From Polytrichum commune (taxonomy: Eukaryota; Streptophyta; Polytrichopsida; Polytrichales; Polytrichaceae), in the NCBI GenBank assembly GCA_950295325.1, contig OX485805.1, forward strand, positions 36,939,501 to 37,003,500: a stretch of DNA of 64,000 bases, written 5' to 3'. This document shows, one piece after another, positions 54,450 through 64,000 of this stretch. A model generated the notes under the pieces. That model searched no databases. It had not been told where the DNA came from and saw only the letters and a program-made list of their open reading frames with translations. Made by a program: the position numbers and the translations under genes. How positions within the stretch are numbered: the stretch's first letter is position 1; each line of letters opens with the position of its first letter.

Positions 54450-57237
54450 ATGCCTTATTCATCAATGTTGCTTATGAAAGAACCGGTGAAGCTGGCGTCC
54501 ATTCTGGATCCAGCTCCTAAAGCCGCGTTTTCAACTCTGACGAAAATTATTGGCACACTAGGGCCAACATCTCGGTCAGTTGCTGTACTCGAGGACCTCC
54601 TGAAGGGTGGTATGTCGGTGGCGAGGTTCGACTTCTCCTGGGGAGACGAAGCTTATCACCAAGAGACTCTGGACAATCTCAAGCAGGCAGTGAAAAACAC
54701 TCGGCGCTTATGCGGTGTGATGCTGGATACTGTTGGTCCGGAGCTTCAAATTGTCAACGGTGCAGATTCGCCGATAGAACTAGTGGAAGGGAACGGTCTC
54801 ACCCTAACACCTGACAAAACCAAAAGTGCATCATCTACAATGCTTCCAATCAATTACTCGGAGCTTTCGTACGCTGTCAAGCCAGGTGACGAGATATTCG
54901 TTGGCCAGTACCTCTATACAGGCAGTGAAACTACTTCCGTATGGCTTGAGGTTGTCGACACGAATGGCCCTAATGTTGAGTGTGTGATCAAGAATAGTGC
55001 AACGCTCACAGGCAACCTCTTCACCGCTCTTGCCTCCAAGGTACGCATTGGCCTTCCAACTTTAACCGAAACAGACAAGCAAGCTATTCAGAACTGGGGG
55101 GTTCGCAACCAGATCGACTTCGTGTCCCTTTCCTACACACGTCATGCCAACGATGTGCGGCTCGCACGATCTTTTCTATCCAAGCTCGGGGACCTCCGTA
55201 GCACACAGATCTTCGCAAAGATCGAGAATGTGGAAGGTTTAGAGCACTTTGATGAGATTCTTAAAGAGGCCGATGGCATCATCCTCTCGAGGGGAAACCT
55301 TGGTATCGATCTTCCCGCTGAGAAGGTCTTTGTCTTTCAAAAAGCTGCTATCTTTAAGTGCAACATGGCGGGGAAACCTGCTGTCGTCACTCGAGTTGTA
55401 GACTCCATGGTAGATAGCCCCAGACCAACTCGTGCAGAGGCAACGGACGTAGCAAATATAGTTCTCGATGGCACGGATGGCATCATGTTTGGCGCAGAAA
55501 CACTTCGTGGCACTTACCCTGTAGAGACCGTTACTACGGTTCGCCTAATTGCGGGCGAGGCTGAGAAGGTTTACAACCAACCTCTGTACTTCAAAAAGAC
55601 TTGCAAATATGTTGGAGAACCAATGGATCACTTGGAGTCAATTGCTTCCTCGGCTGTAAAAGCAGCCGCCAAAGTGAACGCCAAAGTTATCGTCGTTTTC
55701 ACATCGTCGGGCAGAGCTGCAAGGTTGATTTCCAAGTACCGGCCAACCATGCCGGTGCTCACTGTTGTGATTCCGAGGCTGACGACGGACCATTTGAGAT
55801 GGAGCTTCAGTGGCGCGGCTCAAGCAAGGCAGTGTTTGATTGTCCGAGGCCTTTTCCCAATGCTTGCTGATCCTAAGCACCCTGCTGACAATGGTGGTAG
55901 TACTAATGAAACTATTCTAAGGGTGAGCTCACTTCATCTTGTTATAATTATGGCCCCCTTAACACTAGAGCTCGAGTTTGCAATTTTAAGAGTTTGACAA
56001 TTGGAACAAACAAGCATTCATCCAAAGCTCAAACCATCCGAGAGCTTCACCAATCCTTAAGCTCTCAATAGTGGAAAGTGACCATGTTCAAAGTGAGATG
56101 TCAAGGGGGAACGGTCCTAATCAAAAGAGATTTCATGGCAAAGTTAAAATTGTTTGAAAGCCCATTGATTTGAGAGAGCTTGAACTCTAGACATTCCTAG
56201 CAACCTCCGCGAGACAGCTTAAGAGTTTGACCGAAAACTCGTCAAAAATAACCGAAAGCTTGTCATTTCATCAAGGCGCCCTCTAAGTGTACGAAGTTGG
56301 AGGTCTGAAGTTGCAATTTCAAGTGGACTTGAGTGGACATGCACGAGTAAGACGCTCACCACTGAGTAGAACGCCCTCAATCTTCAAGCTCTCAACCTCT
56401 TTAGTGTACAGGGAGCCTAAGTTTGTTCATAATCTAGTTGGCATGTGCCGAGTTGTCTACACGCCCTACAACTGGCAAGTTGGCAATTAAGCTCCCAAGA
56501 AATTCAGCATGCTCAATAAAGAGATGCTCATATAACCATTTCTCGTACATGTCATCAAGGCCCCTTGGTATCTTGTGTAGGCCTTTAATTTATTCCCGTG
56601 AATCCCCAGTCCCTACACTAAATATTCCTATTAGTATCGGCCACAGCAATTTTGTAGAGCCCAGATTAATTTCAAGCCACCCCAACTCTCTCGTTTAAAA
56701 TTAATGTGAGCCACATTGATTGTTTTTCTAGAAAGTTGATGCGGGTGAACATTTGGTTTTATGCTACTTGTGATGTACGGTGATTACTTTATTTTTTTGT
56801 AAGGTTTTGGCTGGCAGTCTCAACAAAGATCGAGGGGCAAGATCCCAGGTCTTGCATACACATTATTTCCACCCTGATCAACCAATTGGATGGGCCCACA
56901 TTAATTATTTCCTCGCAAATTTTCCAGCCACACTAATAGGAATATTTAGTGTAGCTATGAGCCTATTCTTGTGCCCTACTATGAAAGTATACTCTTAGGT
57001 GCTTAAGTCTTACATCCAACTTGACTACCAGGTTAATTTTCATGACGCGGTATAATCATAAGCCTTAGCAAATTCAAGATGACTGAAAGAGTGACTCCTG
57101 ACATGCAATGTCTGTACCTTGTGTAGATTGCTCTGGACCATGGGAAAAATGCAGGCATCATCTCCTCAAAAGACCGAGTTGTTGTATGCCAGAAAGTTGG
57201 GGACTGTTCCATGGTGAAGATTCATGAGCTGGAATGA
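54450..57237 (+). CDS. Pyruvate kinase, cytosolic, divergent plant type
   Basis: Two exons, 54450-55922 (CTAAGG/gtgagc) and 57127-57237 (gtgtag acceptor), join in phase 0 to 527 residues ending KIHELE. It transfers phosphate from phosphoenolpyruvate to ADP at the last step of glycolysis, and no transit peptide is seen. Visible: [45 protein letters not shown] (catalytic Lys region), [44 protein letters not shown] and [17 protein letters not shown]. It belongs to the plant group in which the usual ARGDLG reads SRGNLG, and FSHG reads FSWG (Arabidopsis At3g52990/At2g36580 type, from memory). The start at [12 protein letters not shown] matches the group's short N-terminus. The intron carries a MITE. 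Confidence 0.93.
56613..56954. mobile_element. MITE in the pyruvate kinase intron, 342 bp
   Basis: Perfect 23-bp inverted repeats starting CTACACTAAATATTCC at 56613-56635 and 56932-56954. No clear target duplication. There is no coding capacity. The CACTA-like core of the ends hints at a deletion derivative, but the flanks do not show the 3-bp duplication. Confidence 0.6.
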
Positions 57238-58210
57238 GTTCCCAGGTCTATTCTTTTGATTTTTGATCTCATGGAGCCTTTGTTGCAATGTCAATGCTGT
57301 GGACAAAACCGCCCTTCTTCTAATTTGGTAAGAGGGTAAGTTAAATTTTTTCCTACACATCGCTGAATCTCATCCAAAGTTCTGTCCTGAACGACACTGT
57401 TTGTTCAAAGTTTCTGATGGATGGTGCTGGACTTAACAGTTGAGCACATATGCTCAAGATTTTAGATTCAAGGGATAACTTGAAATTCCTTCACCTCATT
57501 TACTGTGGCAATAATAGCCTCCAATGCCACTAAGTTCCTCACCTAGAGGGAGAACCTTCTGTCCTCTCTACGTATACACATAAGTCCAGTTTCCAATGCC
57601 TTGAGCCCAGGCATAAACCACACCTTTGTATTCAAGAATCCATGATGGAAACCCATATAACTTACTTGTGAATATTTGGTGACATTCTCATCAAATTTCT
57701 CTTACCCAGACAGATCGCTTTAAAGCAAGTGTGCCACCCAACGATAACAGCATGTGTTCAAGGCAGACAAGGTGTGCACAGTTTCAATAAATTGAAGTGT
57801 TCATTGCTTTCATGCCAGATTGTCCACCTCTCCCAAAGGACCATTCCTGATCCTCAAAAGAAACCCTAAGAGTACAGTATCATATCTGTCAATGGCAAAG
57901 ATAAGAACGATTCATTTCTGATTTCCTGATATGGGATTCAGAGCTTCTCATGCTTTCCAACATGAGTTTTGCTTAGTATCCTGGTTACATGCACCTACTG
58001 ACATTCAGTGAGCTCATAGATGATAGCTCAAGGTCCCATGGTATTTAATTTACTCCCGTCACATGAGCAATTCCAGAAAGTACATGAATCTCTAGTGCCT
58101 CCTTTCTTTGCTCATTTCTCCCTCTTCTCCTGCACTCCTATCTACAAGTTCTCCTGTAACAGGGATGGTCCTAAGGGTCATTCAAAACCTAAAGTGGAAA
58201 CTACACCCAA
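57238..58210. other. Intergenic region between convergent genes
   Basis: About 970 bases shared as 3' flank by pyruvate kinase (plus) and the disulfide isomerase (minus). No gene, RNA or repeat that I recognise; the 3' untranslated regions should lie here. Confidence 0.6.
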
Positions 58211-61200
58211 TCATAGTTCATCCTTAAGATCAGCTTCTGAAGATTGGACAATCTCTGGGTCAGCTTTTGAGCCTTTTGACTTTTCAGATTTGGGCAGAGC
58301 AAATGGGATGGCTGCATTCTTCTTCAGAAATTGGTAAAAACCTCGCACAGTTCTATCCCCTTCAAATGTGACCTGCATCCCAAGCCAACCTTGAGTAGCA
58401 GCCTTTGAAACTTGCATCAATTCGTGATTAGTAGTGGATTCTGTCAATTAGGGTCTAAAATGAAGAGTTCCTCCCAGGGTACCTATCATTGGCCATGTTA
58501 TCATTGAATCCAGGACCACAAAGACATTTTTAAAAAAATCATCCCATCTCATGACCAGATTTGAGGATTCTTTAGTAGGTATGTACAACCTCTTACAAGT
58601 CTCTTCCCTTGATCAAAATGCCATGCTCTCAACCTTTCAGTAATTGTAAGAGATTGTGAAATGGCCCATGACAGTTTCTGGCCTCATGCAGTATGCAAAA
58701 GTCCACATAGATGTGCTAAACATAACACTGAGACCATAAAAAGGATAAGTGAGAGACTTACAGGCTCAAAGCTTTTCTTTCCAGCAGGGAAGAAGAGAAT
58801 AGTTGGGAATCCATCGGGCTGCACAAACAATCAACAACCACAGTCCAGTATGAATGGTTATGTATCCCCGTCTTACTTCTAGGGAAGGGTCTTGGTAATC
58901 ATCGTGACTTACAACTATAACAAGGGATATGATGGAGAATTTGTGTCAATGCATAGTTAGTGCCATATCTAGTGACATTCCTTGCAAAGTAAGGTGGAGT
59001 ACAATGTATACCTTGGCACGGGGATGATCATTAGCAGTCCCATCCATCTTGACTATTGACAATGACTCAATTCCTCTCAGCCGCTTTGCAAGTTTCTTGT
59101 AGATGGGTTCCAATGTCTGGCAGTGTCCACACCATGGGGCATAGATCTGTGTGGTCATGCAAAATATGCTTCCTGTGAGTAAACTTCTTTTCCCATCTGG
59201 TCATTTCCAGTAATTTCTTGTGTGGTAATTATTCCAGGAATGACATATCCATAAGCACTGGCCTTACCTCAAGGAGAGTGTCCTTGGACTCATCAAGTAC
59301 AATCTCCTCAAAGTTTTTGCTGACAGCTACCTTCACGTCTTCATCGTTCTGCAAACAATCGAAACCCGTACATTAGATCATACTGTTTTTAAGAGGACCA
59401 CTGCCAAGTTTCCATAACAATTTTCCTGTTAAGCAAGAGAGTAACACATGCAAGACATTGCACTTTTATCAACTTTAAATGTCAGTACCTACCTTCTCAG
59501 GAATGGGTTCAGACTTGAGGTATGGCCTCAACTTGCCAGCCAAAAAGTTCTCTCCAAATGCCTGCAAAAGTGAATCCAATATCAATTGGAAACCCAACTC
59601 CATATTCACAAAGCTTGCAGAAGAGTGTTTGACTAAATGCAGTCTTATGAAGCAAAGGCTTTAAGATAGATAATACTAACCTTGAGTTCATCTACAGTAA
59701 TAGCACCTTCATGCATGTGTTTAGCACCATCCTCCTCTGCTACGAATGCCATGACCTGCAATTGAGCAGACCAAGTAAGGGTTCTTCCACCACAGCATAT
59801 GAAGGCCAACTCTAGAAACTTGGTTTTGGAAGTCGATGCACATTTTGTCAGTTATTTGTAACCATCTTTACCACGCTCAAATTAGGTGTGCATTTTTTAC
59901 TATTGTAAGAGTAAGAAAACACACCGTAGTCTCCTTCCCAGGGATGCCAAAGAAATCGACAACTTGACGTGCTTCTCTGTCATCCAGGTTCACATGTATG
60001 ACAAGAACCTACATCCATGTTGAAAGCAATCAACAAAAACTCAAGTGTACCCTACAAAGATATGTTGAGAATTGCATTTAGCCAGATTCTGGATTGCAAA
60101 TACGGGCTGACAGTCCTTGCTAATAGGTAAATGTAATTGTAACATAAATTGACCTTAGAAGCAGGCTTGAAACTGAAAGTAAATTTCTTAATAGAAAGAT
60201 CATGATACCTGCCCTTTGAGGGCCCTTGAGGCAGCCTCAAAGACCGGGAGATACTTTGCATAATCAGACTCCAATGTGAACAGGAGAATCTGGAAAACCG
60301 TACATCTTTGTTAACAGAGACAATAAACAGATGTTATAGCCCCATAAATTCCAGTAACTACAAAACCTTAAGTCACACTAAGCTGATTTTGGATGACATT
60401 AGCCTGAAATTAGAAACATCTTGGACAAAATAGTAAATATGTACTTAAACACATAGAAAACGAGATGGGACATAATCTTATAGATTATGAACAGTCAAGC
60501 TTTGTTGACATTTTAAAACCCTAGATCTTTATGTGATGTTTTTTTAGCACATTCGTCATTGAAGAACTCCAGTAAATGTATCAGACAATTTCCAACAGGG
60601 GTCATGGTTTTAAGAATTGCTACAACTTCCCAATATGCTCTACTAAATTTAACTTTGGTGACTTGTATATCCCTTCCTGGACCTCTTGGGCACATCACAA
60701 CTTAAGGACTAGTTTTCCTTTTTGCAAAATTAGGAGTCAGCTTACTTGTCTCTTAACGTCACTCTCGAAGATTGAAGAGGCAGTTTCGCGGGTGAAGTTG
60801 ATTACAAGCGGCAGCTTGTTTGCAAACACAAACTCATGAAGACGTATTCTGTTAAATTCTCCATCTGCACGCCCAACAAAACATACTCTAGGTTTTAAAA
60901 CCATGACAAAAAAAGCTCTCATTACAATCACATTTCCAACACGAAGACATCAGAGGTGCCCTAAATCCTGCAGTAATTATCAACATTTGGATTTAGTGTT
61001 AATTAAATTTACCAAAAACTGCACGTTGCTCGTGCTCTTTCTTTAGTAGCACTGCAGAAGGCTTCTTAAGCTTCTCAAGATCGAAGACACGTGCAACATC
61101 CGCATTGCTGGTCATGTAAAAGGTGACCATTTCCTCCTGTCTTGCTGCTGCTATCAACTCCTCCGCTTCAGCACCCTGCAACCAGAGCACAAAACAGCCA

Positions 61201-63545
61201 AAATGTCTCACTTGTTTGTAACCCTCACAGGCCAAGGAGACTTTCTGCAAGACAACATTGCAACTGCAATACCAGAAATGTGAGATACATGTTGGTTGGC
61301 AACCAGTGGAAAGATTACCTCCACATTGTCAAGGTATGCGACAACAGCTGGAGTCTCCAGCTTTAATACAGACTCTGTTTTCTCTGTGGAGGTAAGGATT
61401 GTCACAGGTGGGCCGATTTTCTTCCTAACCCAGTTCACAATGTCATCCCTAAAACACAAATCCACAACAATATTTCAGCACACCATTGCATGAAAAGGTG
61501 CAAGTGCTGATAAAGAGTTTCACAGGAACATTTCAAGGTAAGCTTGTTTTAACTCACATTGTCCTATTCTACAAAATTAATCAAATTCTCTCCTTCAAGA
61601 AAAGTTGATACTCTCCTTGAAATATTCAGAGTCTCATTAAGACATTGGTCTAGTAAGAAATCGTCCATGACTCAAAGGTGTATAATCAAGGTAGATTGTC
61701 ACAGGATTATCAAGGCTGGGTAAAGAAAACATTCTTCACCACTTGCCAAATACATGCATTCCGGAAACAAAGGAACCGCCATTTTTACTAACCCGCTCAA
61801 TGTCCAATATTTATTTGATAGAAATTAGGCTCATATATAATTTCGCAAATTCGGTGCACACTATGTGCAAAATTGCTCAGATAAGATAGTCAGCATCGGC
61901 AAGGACATATCACATATACATATCTGGCCTCTTTTTTGCCTCTAAAAGCAAATTGTCACTTCATTGAATTAAATCTTCCACGCTTGAGAGTGAAACTGTC
62001 TTTCGCAAGCTTCAGAGCAAAGGTGACAAATATTCATATGCACTTCGATCAAATCTGAGAGCCTGAACCACATAATTGGGGCAAATAATAGCTTCTGGCC
62101 ATTTCTGTTTCAAATATTTGCCGCTCTGCATTGGTTCCTTGTTTTCAAATGGCTTCTTCAGCCTTTCATGTCACTGGTTCTCTGGAAGTAGTGTAAGGAA
62201 CAGGGCCTCATTCGAAATTGTCACCGACATTGAATAATTGACATTGAATGTCGTTGACTGTGGTTGCAGTTGTGATACCGCAGGCAGTGAGCAATCCAAA
62301 ACCTATATTCTTCATGCCGAGAACGATTTTCTCACCAACACAAATCCCTTCAAGCTATTGAAGCTGATTTATGGATAGCATTTAAGTCCGGATGTAAGGT
62401 AATGAAGTTCCGGAACAGAGTAGTATGAGGAAAAGTTAACGGCTCGATTTCGCCACCGACATTGAGGAATTGTGCTGCAAATATCGTTGACTGGGGTTGG
62501 AGATGTGATATCGCAGGAAGTGGACAATCCAAAATGTACATACTACATACCGAGATCGAGTACTTCGCGAACACAAAAAACTTCACACAATCAAAACTGA
62601 TTTATGGACAATGCTTGAATCCGGATCTAAGGCAATAAAATTTTGAAACAAAGTGGTATAAGGAACAGGAAATTTTCGAATTTGCCACAGACATTGAGTA
62701 ATTGTTCGAAATATCGTTGACTGTGGTTACAGTGGACAATCCAGAATGTATATGCTACCAACCGAGATCAATTGCTTCACGAACACGAATTTCTTCAAAC
62801 TATTGAAGCTGATATATATATGGAGAGAGAGAACGATTGAGTCAGAAACTAAGGAAATAAAGGTTTGGAGAAGCAAGGAGTAATGAGAGAATGCGTACTT
62901 AGTTCGAGTCCCGGTGTAAGATCTGTGCACACCATCAACGAAGAAGAAGAGCGTGGGGTAGCCAGACACGTCATATTTGGCGGCAATCTCCTGGTGTGCG
63001 GTGGCATCCACCTTTGCAACGGGCACATTATCCTCCTTGAGAGCCGTGGCCGCTGCCGCCCACTCAGGGGTGAGCTCCTGGCAATGTCCACACCAGGGGG
63101 CATAAAATTCCACCATCACATAGTTGTTCGCCTGCACGAACGAAGTGAAATTGTCGGAGCCAAGAATGACAACATCCTTCTCGCTCACCGCCTTCTTCTT
63201 CAACACAGTTCCACCTTCTTCCTCGTCCTCTTCCTCCTCATCCTCATCTTGATCTTCATCATCTTCCAAATCCTCATCTCCATCTTCACCTTCACCTTCA
63301 CCTTCACCCTCTTCTACACCCTCCCCGACATCGTCATCATCATCATCATCCTCATCACCATCAACATCCACATCATCGTCCTCCATAGCCAATTCTTCAA
63401 GGTCGCCATCATCACTGTCCTCCAGTAGCTTCGAAAGGCCTGCGGGGCGGGGAACGTGGGCTGTGACGGTGACAAAGACGGCGAGAACACATAGCAGGGA
63501 AATCAAGAGGAGGGCGATGCGGCGACGCCCGATCGCCGACGCCAT
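58211..63545 (-). CDS. Protein disulfide isomerase, acidic N-terminus, PDIL1-3/1-4 type
   Basis: Twelve exons (63545-62899, 61448-61319, 61175-61013, 60864-60746, about 60290-60210, 60008-59925, 59755-59681, 59561-59493, 59348-59268, 59146-59012, 58818-58762 and 58372-58211) join with consistent phases to about 600 residues. A signal peptide (residues 1 to about 29) precedes a strongly acidic segment (about 42-111). Thioredoxin domain a has FYAPWCGHC (about 147-155). The b and b' domains lack active sites (VTFYMTSNADV, LPLVINFTRE). Domain a' has IYAPWCGHC (about 484-492), and the end is KDEL. It oxidises and shuffles disulfides of secretory proteins in the ER lumen. Both catalytic CGHC sites are intact and the retention signal is present. 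The long acidic stretch before domain a is the mark of the PDIL1-3/1-4 subgroup. Confidence 0.94.
62190..62860. repeat. Three diverged tandem copies in intron 1 of the disulfide isomerase gene
   Basis: The phrase TCGTTGACTG recurs at about 62252, 62484 and 62713, with co-linear neighbours (CACC/CACAGACATTGA before; GACAATCCA, CCGAGAT and TTATGGA-like text after). Period about 230 bases, fairly diverged. The third copy abuts the exon 1 donor. Confidence 0.7.
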
Positions 63546-64000
63546 AGCTGTCTACACTAACCTACGAAAATGCAACAATGTCGTACTTACTCCACACCGG
63601 TACCGCTGCAAATGCGAATGCAAATGCAAAGCGGGATTGGGATCAGCAATTATGGTTACGTTAGGCTTAATAATAAGTTAACACAACATCGCGATGAGGC
63701 AAAAAGCGAACAAGAGGAGAGACAGATCAGAGTGACCACCGAGTCCTCAAAGGCCAACTTAACGACGCACGAGTCCGAAGGCTACGGCTCAGAGTTGTCA
63801 GTTTTCGTAGCTAACCGAACCACCGTCACGCGAACGAGCTCGGCGACAACACGAATTCCCATAGCAGCTATGATTGATAACTGGATTGGATTAGGGTTTG
63901 GGGCTCTCCATCAATCAGTTGTTTGGCTTTTGGTATGCCACCAATTGCAAGTGTTGAGTTACTTACCTTGGAGTAATAGAAATTTAGAGTAAAAGATGTT
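63546..64000. promoter_or_regulatory. Upstream region of the disulfide isomerase gene
   Basis: This 455-base stretch should hold its leader and promoter. I see no clear TATA box. No second gene can be supported before the window ends. Confidence 0.45.

Noticed and set aside
56779-56998. Open frame in the pyruvate kinase intron as a further exon
   Set aside because: The exons at 55922 and 57127 join in phase and complete the conserved C-terminus without it, and it overlaps the MITE.
62350-62586. 78-residue open frame upstream of the disulfide isomerase exon 2
   Set aside because: It lies in intron 1 within the diverged tandem copies and has no conserved features.

Overview
This window is land-plant nuclear DNA. 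It has spliced genes with GT-AG introns, AT-rich intergenic DNA, an NLR-type immune receptor, a katanin p60, a divergent plant-type cytosolic pyruvate kinase, an acidic KDEL protein disulfide isomerase, short CCCTAAA (plant telomere-type) runs and several DNA transposons. The style of the NLR and of the transposons makes me lean toward a seed-free lineage (bryophyte, lycophyte or fern), but that is an impression and not a demonstration. Left half (1-35.3 kb): one broken NLR gene carrying nested insertions. Its NB-ARC exons lie at 1-1542. The next exon, with the MHD-like motif and the LRRs, starts only at 18897. Both splice sites are phase 0, so the intron is 17.35 kb, and nearly all of it is one inserted element (1672-18047) with perfect 28-bp terminal inverted repeats and a TAAT duplication. 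That element carries a DUF7869-type protein on the minus strand, which has a plausible Asp triad of a DDE transposase. On the plus strand it carries a long, damaged multi-exon gene with a ParB-like DGQH motif, acidic linkers and an FCP1/NIF-like HAD domain. The introns of that gene hold clusters of a 22-bp palindrome with arms GTTTGGGTCG and CGACCCAAAC. This is the best candidate for an undescribed system. The element has itself been hit by a 531-bp Tourist-like MITE and a 951-bp unclassified repeat. The LRR exon is then cut at 21557 by an 11,450-bp CACTA (En/Spm) element (CACTA...TAGTG ends, GAA duplicated) with divergent TnpA-like and TnpD genes, both carrying in-frame stops. The LRRs resume at 33007 and decay, followed by a second copy of the 951-bp repeat. 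Right half (35.5-64 kb): ordinary housekeeping genes. They are katanin p60 (minus, 8 exons, with an Asn-rich insertion and a 5S-rRNA-like sequence in an intron), an unrecognised single-membrane-span protein (minus, 3 exons), about 7 kb of gene-poor repeat-bearing DNA, pyruvate kinase (plus, 2 exons, with a MITE in the intron), and an ER protein disulfide isomerase (minus, 12 exons, ending KDEL). The housekeeping genes look intact by frame and splice-phase bookkeeping; the NLR and both large elements look decayed.
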